Below the pieces are notes generated by a model. The model was not told where the DNA came from. It was given only the letters and a program-made list of their open reading frames with translations, and did not search any database. The position numbers and the translations under genes are program-made. Source: Paracoccaceae bacterium (GTDB lineage Bacteria; Pseudomonadota; Alphaproteobacteria; Rhodobacterales; Rhodobacteraceae). Taken from it: a stretch of DNA of 53,830 nt. This document shows, in pieces, positions 38,851 through 46,793 of the stretch; position 1 is the stretch's first letter; every line of letters begins with the position of its first letter. The stretch is from contig JANSXY010000026.1 in NCBI GenBank assembly GCA_024742695.1, positions 1 to 53,830 of the forward strand, written 5' to 3'.

Positions 38851-38884
38851 GCAAGCGGATTCATGCCACCGGAGAAACGCCGCC

Positions 38885-39361
38885 ATGAAAATTCCCCGCG
38901 CCCTTCGCGCCGGCATTCTGGCCGCGGCCCTGCCGCTGCCGGCCGCCGCCGAAATCGCACTCGATACCGTGCAGGACTGCGTGGCCCGCCAAGCCGCGGC
39001 GCAGACCAGCCCGACATCCTGCGTGGACGAGGCGATGGCGGATTGCGTGAACATTCCCGCCGATGCGGCCGCCCTGGCCAGCCAGTGTTTCCGCGCCGCG
39101 CGCGCCGGCTGGTCCGCCGGGATCACCGCGCGGATGGACGCCCTGCGCGCCGATGCGCCCGAAAGGATCGCCGCGATCGCCGGGGTCGAGGTCAAGTACG
39201 ACCTGATCGCGGGCCTGACGCAATGCGACCGGATGGAGGAACTGGCGTTGCTGGGCGACCGGCCGCTCGACCAGGTGCAGCGCGAGGCGGATGGCTGCGC
39301 CGCCGCCGCCGCCGGGATCGCCTATGTCCGCCTGCTGTGGCGCTCGCGGGATCTGCGATGA
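38885..39361 (+). CDS. Small exported cysteine-containing protein of unknown function
   Basis: A 158-residue protein with a signal peptide (MKIPRALRAGILAAALPLPAAA). The mature part has five or six cysteines in the order DC, SC, DC, QC, QC and GC and is mostly helical (for example CVDEAMADCVN and LTQCDRMEELALLG). The pattern resembles LprI/DUF1311-type periplasmic proteins, some of which inhibit lysozyme, but I cannot assign it. It overlaps azlC by ATGA, and an operator palindrome lies 35 bases upstream. Confidence 0.75.
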   Translation: MKIPRALRAGILAAALPLPAAAEIALDTVQDCVARQAAAQTSPTSCVDEAMADCVNIPADAAALASQCFRAARAGWSAGITARMDALRADAPERIAAIAGVEVKYDLIAGLTQCDRMEELALLGDRPLDQVQREADGCAAAAAGIAYVRLLWRSRDLR

Positions 39362-40095
39362 CCCGGGCACAGGCCTTCCGGCGCGGCTTTCTCGATTGCG
39401 CGCCGTTCCTGATCATCGTCGTGCCGTTCTCGATGCTGTTCGGCGTCGCCGCGCGCGAGGCCGGTCTCGACGTGCTTCAGGTGATGGCAATGTCGGTGCT
39501 GGTGATCGCCGGCGCATCGCAGTTCACCGCCGTCACGCTTCTGGCCGACAACGCGCCGGTCTTCGTGGCGCTGCTGACGGCGCTGGCGGTGAACCTGCGC
39601 ATGGCGATGTATTCCGCCGCGCTGGTGCCGCATCTGGGCCATGCACCGCTGGGCACGCGCGCGCTGATGGCCTACCTGATGGTCGACCAGGCCTATGCCG
39701 TCGCGGTGCGCACCTACGAGGACAACCCCGGCATGCCGATGGCGGTGAAGGTGGCCTACTATTTCGGCTGCATGACGCTGATCTGCCCGTTCTGGTACGG
39801 ATTCACGGCGGTGGGCGCGGTGCTGGGCCAGGCGCTGCCGGCGGGCCTGTCGCTGGATTTCGCGGTGCCGGTCTGCTTCATCGCGCTGCTGGCCCCGCTG
39901 TTGCGATCCCTGCCGCATGTCGTGGCGGCGCTGGTCTCGGCGCTGGCCGCCGTCGTCTTCGCCTGGGTGCCGTGGAACCTGGGCCTGATCGCGGCGGCGG
40001 TGCTGGCCATGATCGCCGGCGCGCAGGCCGAGCTGTTTCTCGCCCGCCGGGCGGCGCGGCCGGGGTCGGGGTCGGGGTCGGGGTCGGTGGCATGA
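39358..40095 (+). CDS. azlC: AzlC-family branched-chain amino-acid exporter, large subunit
   Basis: Inner-membrane protein of 245 residues with about seven segments. The family start FRRGFLDCAPFLIIVVPFSM is clear, as is MSVLVIAGASQFTAVTLL near residue 50 and AVNLRMAMYSAALVPHL near 80. With AzlD it forms a two-component exporter, described for branched-chain amino acids. The C-terminal end PGSGSGSGSVA is encoded by a hexanucleotide repeat. ATGA overlaps join it to genes on both sides. Confidence 0.92.
   Translation: MTRAQAFRRGFLDCAPFLIIVVPFSMLFGVAAREAGLDVLQVMAMSVLVIAGASQFTAVTLLADNAPVFVALLTALAVNLRMAMYSAALVPHLGHAPLGTRALMAYLMVDQAYAVAVRTYEDNPGMPMAVKVAYYFGCMTLICPFWYGFTAVGAVLGQALPAGLSLDFAVPVCFIALLAPLLRSLPHVVAALVSALAAVVFAWVPWNLGLIAAAVLAMIAGAQAELFLARRAARPGSGSGSGSVA
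40062..40085 (+). repeat. Hexanucleotide tandem repeat (GGGGTC)x4 in the azlC 3' end
   Basis: Four exact copies of GGGGTC encode the Gly-Ser tail of AzlC. Copy changes would alter tail length by two residues each without shifting the frame. Confidence 0.8.
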
Positions 40096-40421
40096 TCTCC
40101 GATGCCGCGTTCTGGACCCTGACGGTCTGCCTCGGGATCGGGACGTTCCTGATCCGGTTCTCGTTTCTCGGCATCCTCGGCGGTCGCGCCCTGCCCGGCT
40201 GGCTCGTGATCCATCTGAAATACGTGGGGGCCGCGGTGTTCCCGGCCCTTGTCGTGCCGCTGATCCTGTGGCCCGACGCGACCGGGGGCGATACCGATCC
40301 GGCGCGGCTGATCGCGGCCGTGGCCGCGCTTCTGGCGGGCTTGCGCGGCTCGGTCGCCGGCGCGATCCTTGCCGGGATGGGCACGCTCTACCTTGTCCAG
40401 TTTCTCACCGGCCAACTCTAG
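40092..40421 (+). CDS. azlD: AzlD-family exporter small subunit
   Basis: Partner of AzlC, 109 residues with four membrane segments (FWTLTVCLGIGTFLIRFSFL, KYVGAAVFPALVVPLILW, AARLIAAVAALLAG-like and GAILAGMGTLYLVQFL). The ATG at 40092 overlaps the azlC stop. The length and the TFLIRFSF element are typical of AzlD. Confidence 0.9.
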   Translation: MISDAAFWTLTVCLGIGTFLIRFSFLGILGGRALPGWLVIHLKYVGAAVFPALVVPLILWPDATGGDTDPARLIAAVAALLAGLRGSVAGAILAGMGTLYLVQFLTGQL

Positions 40422-40434
40422 AAAGGGCGCCGCC

Positions 40435-41133
40435 ATGATCGAAGAACCGCCAATCCTGACCATCGCCCGGCCCGGCCCACGGCCCACCCCGGCACAGATC
40501 GAGGCCCTGCGGGGCGTGCCCACCGGCTTCGTCTGCGACGCGATGGCGGGCCAGGGCGCGCTCGACGGCAGCATCGCGCCGGTCGGCGGCACCCGCGACC
40601 CGGCGCTGCACGTCGTCGGCCCCGCGCTGGTCGCCGACAACGGCCCCGCGGAAATCCTCGCCACCCTCGCAGCGATCGAACGGGCCCGACCCGGCGATGT
40701 CATCGTCGCCGCCGTCGCGGGCTGGCAGGGCTGCGCGGCGGCCGGCGACCAGGCGCTGGGGATGATGAAGAACGCCGGAACCGCCGGTTTCGTGACCGAC
40801 GGGCCGATGCGCGACCTTGCCGGCATCCGCGCGGTCGGCCTGCCGGCCTGGTGCACCGGTCTGAACCCGAACTCACCGCATGCCAACGGCCCCGGCCGGC
40901 TTGGCGGGGCGGCGGTGATCGGTGGCGTGACGGTGGCGACCGGCGACCTGATCGTCGCCGATTGCGATGGCGTGGTCGTGGTGCCGCATGACAGGATCGA
41001 CGCCGTGATCGCCGCCGTCGCCCGGGTCCGCGAACTGGAGGAGGAGCTGGAAGCGCGGGTGAAGGCGGGATTCTGCACCCCGCTCGACCTGGCCGGGATG
41101 ATCGCCTCCGGCCGCGCGGTGGAAGAGGGCTGA
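40435..41133 (+). CDS. RraA-like / HMG aldolase-family protein
   Basis: Class II aldolase-like protein of 232 residues in the RraA fold that includes 4-hydroxy-4-methyl-2-oxoglutarate aldolase. Conserved features are GFVCDAMAGQGALDGSI near residue 33, the GDVIVAAVAGWQGCAAAGD loop and the metal/substrate motif GFVTDGPMRDLAGIRAVGLP near 117, with the RD pair that fits aldolase/decarboxylase members rather than a ribonuclease regulator. It probably cleaves or decarboxylates a keto-acid product of this locus. It lies 13 bases after azlD and convergent to the second oxygenase gene. Confidence 0.88.
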   Translation: MIEEPPILTIARPGPRPTPAQIEALRGVPTGFVCDAMAGQGALDGSIAPVGGTRDPALHVVGPALVADNGPAEILATLAAIERARPGDVIVAAVAGWQGCAAAGDQALGMMKNAGTAGFVTDGPMRDLAGIRAVGLPAWCTGLNPNSPHANGPGRLGGAAVIGGVTVATGDLIVADCDGVVVVPHDRIDAVIAAVARVRELEEELEARVKAGFCTPLDLAGMIASGRAVEEG

Positions 41134-41157
41134 GCGCCCGCGCGCGGCCGGGCCGGA

Positions 41158-42048
41158 TCAGGCGAAGGCGCTTTTCTGCCCGGCGCTCTGCTGGGTCTTG
41201 AAGATCGACGTGTTGTCCGGCGGCGGCGGCAGCGGCATCCGCACCGGCACCGGCTCCAGCCGCGGCGTCAGGCAGGGCCGGCCGGTGACCACCCGGTCCT
41301 GCAAGTCCTGCCAGAACCGGCGCTGGCCCAGTTCGTGAATGTAGCTCGATGCGCCGAGGATCGGCCAGGCATCGGCGCGCGCGCATTCGTAGAACAGGAT
41401 CAGCCGCGCCCGGTCGCTCACGTTCGGCGCCGATCCGTGCAGGGTGCGGCAGTGATGCACCGTCATGCTGCCGGCCTTGCCGGTCAGCGTCACCGCCCGG
41501 TCTTTCTCGAACAGCGGATCGTCGGGGTCGATCGCCCCGGCGAAGACACCGTTGGCCTCATGGCTCAGGACCGGCCCGCGATGGGTGCCGGGAATCACCA
41601 TCAGGGGGCCGTTCGCCGCGTCCACATCCTCCAGCATCAGGCCGAAGGCCAGCAGGTCGTCGTTGGTGTGCGGATAGAAGGCCCAGTCCTGGTGCCACTC
41701 CACCGCCGCGCCACCGCCCGGCGCCTTGGTGTTGAGCTTGGAGGTGATGATCGTCGTGTCGGAACCCAGCAGATCGTTCAGAACCTCCGTCACGGCGGAG
41801 TTCGTCAGTATCTCCCAGAAATAGGGATCCTGCTTGTGCGGCAGCTTGATCCGCGTCAGCCGCGGGCTGTCCGGCCCGTGGCCGCGGTCGAGGTCATAGA
41901 CCGCGTTGCTTTCGTCGACCGTGCGCGAGGCGTCGATCAGCCGGTAGGTGATGTCGCGCAGCCGCGCCAACTGCTCGGGCGTGACCGCGTCTTCCACCAT
42001 CAGGTAGCCGTTCTCGGCATAAAAGCGTTTTTGCTCGTCCGTCAGCAT
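41158..42048 (-). CDS. Phytanoyl-CoA dioxygenase (PhyH)-family Fe(II)/2-oxoglutarate oxygenase B
   Basis: Second PhyH-type oxygenase, 296 residues. The HxD motif is in VEWHQDWAFYPHTNDD near residue 118, and the distal histidine is in MTVHHCRTLHGSAPN near 205, followed by the 2-oxoglutarate arginine in SDRARLILFY. Overall sequence differs from oxygenase A, so it is not a recent duplicate. It lies 26 bases after the beta-hydroxyacid dehydrogenase B stop on the same strand, probably in the operon led by the IdnO-like gene. Substrate unknown. Confidence 0.88.
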   Translation of the reverse strand: MLTDEQKRFYAENGYLMVEDAVTPEQLARLRDITYRLIDASRTVDESNAVYDLDRGHGPDSPRLTRIKLPHKQDPYFWEILTNSAVTEVLNDLLGSDTTIITSKLNTKAPGGGAAVEWHQDWAFYPHTNDDLLAFGLMLEDVDAANGPLMVIPGTHRGPVLSHEANGVFAGAIDPDDPLFEKDRAVTLTGKAGSMTVHHCRTLHGSAPNVSDRARLILFYECARADAWPILGASSYIHELGQRRFWQDLQDRVVTGRPCLTPRLEPVPVRMPLPPPPDNTSIFKTQQSAGQKSAFA

Positions 42049-42074
42049 CGCCCGTCCTTTCGCATGTCAGGCCG

Positions 42075-42989
42075 CTACTTCTTCGCCTCCGCCTCCATGT
42101 CGAGCCCGTTCAGACGCGCGACATGGTCGGCCAGCATCGGTACGTAATCCTGCCCCGCGCCGATCGCCTCAACATGGGCGAAATACTGGCGCGCCGCCGC
42201 CGCCATCACGTTCATCACGCCGGCGTCCATCGCCATCTGGTTGACGTAGCGGATGTCCTTGGCGGCATTGGCGATGGCGAACTTGTGCGCGTCGCGGTCG
42301 CGGTCGACGGCGTAGCGCATGAAGGTGTCGAAAAAGCCCGACCCCAGCCGCGACGGCCCGATCACCTCGCGGATCGTCGCAGGCGCGATCCCGACCTTGG
42401 CGCCAAGCGACAGCATCTCGGCGTAAAGGCTGGCATAGCTCATCCCGAGGAAGTTCATCAAAAGCTTCATCTTGTGGCCCGCCCCGGTCTCGCCCACCCG
42501 CGTGGCGGTGCCGGCCCAGCAGCCGATCACCGGGCGCACCGTCTCGAACACCGCTTCGTCGCAGCCCACCATCGCGTCGAGCTTTCCCTCCTCGGCCTCT
42601 TTCGGGGTGCGGCCCAGCGGCGCGTCGACCATGATCACGCCGGCCGCCGCCATCTCGGCCGCCAGCGCCATGGTCGAGGTCGGATCGGCGGTGGTGGTGT
42701 CGATCACGATCAGCCCCTCGCGCGCCCCGGCAAGGATGCCGTCGGGGCCGCGGATCACCGCCTCGACCTGCGGGGAATTCGACAGGCACAGGTGGATGAT
42801 GTCGCAGCGTTCCGCCATGTCGCGCGGGCTCGTGGCCTCGCGCGCGCCCATGCCCAGCAGGCTTTCGACCGGGGCGCGGTTGCGATGGCCCTTGATCCAC
42901 AGCTCGTGGCCGCCCTTGAGGATGTTCTTGGCCATGCCGTGACCCATCAGGCCCACGCCGATGAAGCCCACAACCGGTTTGTCGCTCAT
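42075..42989 (-). CDS. Beta-hydroxyacid dehydrogenase (HIBADH)-family NAD(P) protein B
   Basis: 6-phosphogluconate-dehydrogenase-like protein of 304 residues: FIGVGLMGHGMAKNILKGGH, DAPLGRTPKEAEEGKLDAM and the catalytic lysine in GAGHKMKLLMNFLGMSY near residue 174. The DAPLGRTP loop is shared with protein A at 31680. It sits between the IdnO-like SDR (93 bases upstream) and oxygenase B, which it precedes. A 2- or 3-hydroxyacid substrate is likely. Confidence 0.88.
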   Translation of the reverse strand: MSDKPVVGFIGVGLMGHGMAKNILKGGHELWIKGHRNRAPVESLLGMGAREATSPRDMAERCDIIHLCLSNSPQVEAVIRGPDGILAGAREGLIVIDTTTADPTSTMALAAEMAAAGVIMVDAPLGRTPKEAEEGKLDAMVGCDEAVFETVRPVIGCWAGTATRVGETGAGHKMKLLMNFLGMSYASLYAEMLSLGAKVGIAPATIREVIGPSRLGSGFFDTFMRYAVDRDRDAHKFAIANAAKDIRYVNQMAMDAGVMNVMAAAARQYFAHVEAIGAGQDYVPMLADHVARLNGLDMEAEAKK

Positions 42990-43082
42990 CGTGTCTTCCT
43001 TTCTTCCGATGCCAGCGGGCAGCCTGCGGGACGGAGGGCGGGGCGCGTTTCGGCAGGGCCGAAACAGCGGCGCCCGCCCGCC

Positions 43083-43844
43083 TCAAAGGCTGGCCGTAAT
43101 TCCCCCGTCCACGAACAGCGTATGGCCGTTGACGAAACTCGACGCGTCGGAGGCAAGGAACACCGCCGCCCCCACCAGTTCCTCGACCCGGCCCCAGCGG
43201 CCCGCCGGCGTACGCTTTTCCAGCCAGGCGCAGAACTCCGGGTCCGCCACCAGCGCGGCGTTCAGCGGCGTGTCGAAATAGCCCGGCGCGATCGCGTTGC
43301 AGTTCAGCCCGTGGCGGGCCCAGTCGGTCGCCATGCCCTTGGTCAGGTTCGTCACCGCGCCCTTCGATGTCGTGTAGGGCGCGATGCCGGGCCGGGCCAG
43401 CGCCGACTGGACCGAGGCGATGTTGATGATCTTGCCGCGCCCGCGGCCGATCATGTGCCGGGCCACCGCCTGGCCGACGTAGAAGGCGGAATTGACATTG
43501 GTGCGCATCAGCCGGTCGAAGGCCTCGACCGGGAAATCCTCAAGCGGGGTGCGGTGTTGCATCCCGGCGTTGTTCACCAGGATGTCGATCGCGCCGTGCC
43601 CGGCCTCGAACCCGTCCACCGCGGCGCGCACCGCCGCGGCATCGGTCGCGTCGAAGGGCAGCACCGCCACCTCTGCCCCCGTCGCGCGCAGCCGGTCGGC
43701 GGCCTCGTCCAGGCGGGCGGCATCGCGCGCGTTCAGCACCAGGGCGGCGCCGGCCTCGGACAGCCCCCGCGCCAGCGCGAAACCGATCCCCATCGACGAT
43801 CCGGTGACCAGGGCGCGCCGCCCCGTCAGGTCGAACAATTGCAT
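43083..43844 (-). CDS. Gluconate 5-dehydrogenase-like SDR (IdnO type)
   Basis: Short-chain dehydrogenase of 253 residues from the ATG at 43844, preceded by GGGGAGG. It has TGSSMGIGFALARGLSEAG, NNAGMQHRTPLEDFP, NIASVQSALARPGIAPYTTSK with the YxxxK, and the C-terminal SSFVNGHTLFVDGGITASL. The NNAGMQHR(T/A)PLE wording is typical of 5-keto-D-gluconate reductases. Divergent from an L-idonate 5-dehydrogenase-like gene, it could complete L-idonate to 5-ketogluconate to gluconate. Operator site 4 lies in the shared promoter. Confidence 0.86.
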   Translation of the reverse strand: MQLFDLTGRRALVTGSSMGIGFALARGLSEAGAALVLNARDAARLDEAADRLRATGAEVAVLPFDATDAAAVRAAVDGFEAGHGAIDILVNNAGMQHRTPLEDFPVEAFDRLMRTNVNSAFYVGQAVARHMIGRGRGKIINIASVQSALARPGIAPYTTSKGAVTNLTKGMATDWARHGLNCNAIAPGYFDTPLNAALVADPEFCAWLEKRTPAGRWGRVEELVGAAVFLASDASSFVNGHTLFVDGGITASL

Positions 43845-43910
43845 GCGCCCTCCCCTGCCGGGGCCGTGGCGGATGGTTGACATTCGCGGCCCGAGCGGAC
43901 TTGATGCGCG

Positions 43911-43926
43911 AAATGGTATACCATTT
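43911..43926. promoter_or_regulatory. GntR operator site 4
   Basis: AAATGGTATACCATTT, a perfect 16-base palindrome centred 74 bases before the IdnO-like start and 62 bases before the IdnD-like ATG, so one site can serve both divergent operons. Confidence 0.82.
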
Positions 43927-43980
43927 CAGCCGCGTTGCAACCCGTCCGCCACGGGCGGTTTCCGGGGGGAGATCCACGAG

Positions 43981-45012
43981 ATGAAAGCGCTTTTCGCCCA
44001 TGCCGCGCGCGATCTTCGCCTGTCGGATTGCGACCTGCCGGCGCCGGGGCCGGGCGAGGTGACGATCCGGCTGGCCCGCGGCGGGATCTGCGGGTCCGAC
44101 CTGCACTACTACCTGCACGGTGGCTTCGGCAGCGTGCGGCTGAAGGAACCGATGATCCTCGGCCACGAGGTCGCCGGCCATGTCGAGGCGCTGGGCGCCG
44201 GCGTCACCGGCCTCGCCCCCGGCGATCTTGTGGCGGTTTCGCCCTCGCGGCCCTGCGGGGCCTGCGCGGAATGCCGGCGCGGCCTGCCGAACCACTGCCT
44301 GAACATGCGGTTCTACGGCTCCGCCATGCCGTTTCCCCACATCCAGGGCGCGTTTCGCGAGCGGCTGGTCGCCGATGCCGCGCAATGCGTGAAGGCCGAG
44401 GGGCTGGAACCCGCCGAGGCCGCGATGGCCGAGCCGCTGTCGGTCGCGCTGCACGCGGTGCGCCGGGCCGGCGATCTCGTCGGCCGCCGGGTTCTGGTGA
44501 CGGGCTGCGGCCCGATCGGCGTGCTGGCGATCCTCGCCGCCCGCCGCGCCGGCGCCGAAGAGATCGTGGCGACGGACATCGCCCCCGGCGTGCTCGACTT
44601 CGCGCGCCGCGCCGGCGCCGACATTGCGCTCGACACCGCGGCCGAGCCGGAGGCGCTGGCCCCCTACGCCTCGGGCAAGGGCAGCCTTGACGTTCTGTTC
44701 GAATGTTCCGGCGCGGAACCCGCGCTGCGGGCCGGGATCGCCGCGCTGCGGCCACGCGGCGTGGTCGTGCAACTGGGCCTGTCGGGCGACATGGCGCTGC
44801 CGATGATGCAGATCACCGCGAAGGAGATCGAGTTGCGCGGCTCGTTCCGGTTCCACGAGGAATTCCGCACCGCCGTGGCGATGATGCGGAAGGGCCTGAT
44901 CGACACCCGGCCGCTCCTGACCCACAGCTTCCCGCTGGCCGATTTCGCGGAAGCCTTCGACACCGCCGCCGACCGCTCGCGCGCGATGAAGGTGCAGCTG
45001 GAGTTCGCCTGA
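43981..45012 (+). CDS. Zinc-dependent L-idonate 5-dehydrogenase-like alcohol dehydrogenase (IdnD type)
   Basis: Medium-chain zinc dehydrogenase of 343 residues. Catalytic zinc ligands are C37 in GGICGSDLHYY, the histidine and glutamate in LGHEVAGHVEALG, and E151-type AMAEPLSVALHAV. Structural zinc cysteines are in RPCGACAECRRGLPNHC. The cofactor motif is VTGCGPIGVLAILAARRAG. The SDLHYYLHGGFGSVRLKEPM segment is characteristic of L-idonate 5-dehydrogenases. With the divergent IdnO-like SDR it suggests L-idonate/5-ketogluconate interconversion. It leads an operon through lysE, xylX-like, kdgK and denD. Confidence 0.9.
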   Translation: MKALFAHAARDLRLSDCDLPAPGPGEVTIRLARGGICGSDLHYYLHGGFGSVRLKEPMILGHEVAGHVEALGAGVTGLAPGDLVAVSPSRPCGACAECRRGLPNHCLNMRFYGSAMPFPHIQGAFRERLVADAAQCVKAEGLEPAEAAMAEPLSVALHAVRRAGDLVGRRVLVTGCGPIGVLAILAARRAGAEEIVATDIAPGVLDFARRAGADIALDTAAEPEALAPYASGKGSLDVLFECSGAEPALRAGIAALRPRGVVVQLGLSGDMALPMMQITAKEIELRGSFRFHEEFRTAVAMMRKGLIDTRPLLTHSFPLADFAEAFDTAADRSRAMKVQLEFA

Positions 45013-45611
45013 TGCTGACCTTCGCCGCGGCGGTCTTCTTCCTGATCATCACGCCGGGGCCCGGCGTGCTGTCGACCGCCGGGGTCGGCGCGGGCTTCGG
45101 CTTTCCGGCCGGGTTTCGCTATGTGCTGGGCCTGTTCATCGGCACCAACATGGTGGCGCTGGCGGTGATCAGCGGGGTGGCGGCGGTGGTGCTGTCGGTG
45201 CCGGCGCTGCGCTACATCCTGATGGCGGCCTCCACCGCCTACCTGCTGTATCTTGCCGCGAAGATCGCCTTCGCCGGTTCCCGCATCGCCTTCATCGAGG
45301 CGAAAGCGGCGCCGGGCATCGGCGCGGGCGTCCTGTTGCAGGCAATAAACCCCAAGGCCTACGCCGTGAACACCACGCTGTTCGCCGGCTTTCCCTTCGC
45401 CCCCGACAACCTCGTGTTCGAAACGGTGGCGAAGCTGATCATCGTCAACGCGATCTGGATCCCCATCCATCTCGGCTGGCTCTATGCCGGGGCCACGCTG
45501 CACCGGCTGAACCTGAGCGAGGCCGCGCATCGCAGGATCAACTACCTGATGGCCGCCTCGATGCTGGCCGTCGTGGTGCTGGCGATCCTGGCGGGATTGC
45601 GCGTGGCATGA
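45012..45611 (+). CDS. LysE-family exporter
   Basis: Inner-membrane exporter of 199 residues with about six segments; the ATG shares one base with the preceding stop (TGATG). The family start FFLIITPGPGVLSTAGVGAG and the LLQAINPKAYAVNTTLF element near residue 112 are clear. LysE/RhtB relatives export amino acids or small hydroxy acids; here it may relieve accumulation of a pathway acid. Confidence 0.88.
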   Translation: MLTFAAAVFFLIITPGPGVLSTAGVGAGFGFPAGFRYVLGLFIGTNMVALAVISGVAAVVLSVPALRYILMAASTAYLLYLAAKIAFAGSRIAFIEAKAAPGIGAGVLLQAINPKAYAVNTTLFAGFPFAPDNLVFETVAKLIIVNAIWIPIHLGWLYAGATLHRLNLSEAAHRRINYLMAASMLAVVVLAILAGLRVA

Positions 45612-45662
45612 TGCTCGCCGCACCCTCCCCCCGGCACCCGGCCACCGCGAAAGGAGCCCGCC

Positions 45663-46793
45663 ATGCTGCCCCATAGCAACCCCGAGCCAGAGGCCCTGTT
45701 CATCGGCCGGCTGTGGCGACCCGGCATCGGCCCGGCGCTGATCCTGCTGCGCGGCGAACGGGTGGTCGACATCACCTCACGGGCCGTGCCGACGATGCGC
45801 GACCTGCTGGAAACCGACGATCTGCCCTGCTACCTGCGCGCCGCAACCGGCGAAGACCTGGGCCCGCTGGCCGATGTCCTGGCGGCGGATGGCGTGCGGC
45901 TGCTGCCGCCTTGCGACCTTCAGGCGGTCAAGGCCTCGGGCGTGACCTTCGCGCAAAGCATGGTCGAGCGGGTGATCGAGGAGCAGGCCGCCGGCAATGC
46001 CGACCGGGCCGAGGCGATCCGCGCCCGCGTCAAGGCCGCGATCGGCGACAGCCTGTCGGGGATCGAGCCGGGCAGCGAACGGGCGATGGAGGTCAAGCGC
46101 GTCCTGCAGGACGAGGGGCTGTGGTCGCCCTACCTCGAGGTCGGGATCGGGCCGGATGCCGAGGTGTTCACCAAATGCCAGCCGATGGCCGCCGTCGGCT
46201 GGGGCGCCGAGGTCGGGCTGCACCCGATCTCGACCTGGAACAACCCGGAGCCGGAAATCGTGCTCGCCGTCAGTTCGCGCGGCCGGATCGTCGGCGCGAC
46301 GCTGGGCAACGACGTGAACCTGCGCGACGTCGAGGGCCGCTCGGCGCTGCTTCTGGGCAAGGCGAAGGACAACAACGCCTCCTGCGCGATCGGGCCGTTC
46401 CTGCGGGTTTTCGACGACGGCTACGGCATGGCCGATGTCGAGAGCGCGGAACTGACCCTCAGGGTCGAGGGGGAGGACGGGTTCATCCTCGACGGCCATT
46501 CCTCGATGACGCAGATCAGCCGCCGGCCGGCCGATATCGTGGCCCAGACGATCGGGCGGCATCACCAGTATCCCGACGGCTTCATGCTGTTCCTCGGCAC
46601 GCTGTTCGCACCGGTGCAGGACCGCGACGCTCCGGGCCAGGGCTTCACCCACAAGATGGGCGATGTCGTCACGATCAGCGAGCCGCGTCTGGGCGAATTG
46701 CGCAACACCGTGCGCCTGTCGACCGAATGCCCGGAATGGCGTTTCGGCACCGGCGCGCTGATGCGAAACCTCGCGGCACGGGGGCTGTTGTGA
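45663..46793 (+). CDS. FAH-family 2-keto-3-deoxy-pentonate dehydratase (XylX type)
   Basis: Dehydratase of 376 residues giving 2-ketoglutarate semialdehyde from a 2-keto-3-deoxy-pentonate. It resembles Caulobacter XylX closely: KASGVTFAQSMVERVIEEQA, YLEVGIGPDAEVFTKCQPM, STWNNPEPEIVLAVSSRGRI, GNDVNLRDVEGRSALLLGKA, HHQYPDGFMLFLGTLFAPVQ and the end MRNLAARGLL. The XylD-type dehydratase at 36997 would make its substrate. No semialdehyde dehydrogenase (XylA) is present, so the last Weimberg step must be encoded elsewhere. The stop overlaps the kinase start. Confidence 0.92.
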   Translation: MLPHSNPEPEALFIGRLWRPGIGPALILLRGERVVDITSRAVPTMRDLLETDDLPCYLRAATGEDLGPLADVLAADGVRLLPPCDLQAVKASGVTFAQSMVERVIEEQAAGNADRAEAIRARVKAAIGDSLSGIEPGSERAMEVKRVLQDEGLWSPYLEVGIGPDAEVFTKCQPMAAVGWGAEVGLHPISTWNNPEPEIVLAVSSRGRIVGATLGNDVNLRDVEGRSALLLGKAKDNNASCAIGPFLRVFDDGYGMADVESAELTLRVEGEDGFILDGHSSMTQISRRPADIVAQTIGRHHQYPDGFMLFLGTLFAPVQDRDAPGQGFTHKMGDVVTISEPRLGELRNTVRLSTECPEWRFGTGALMRNLAARGLL

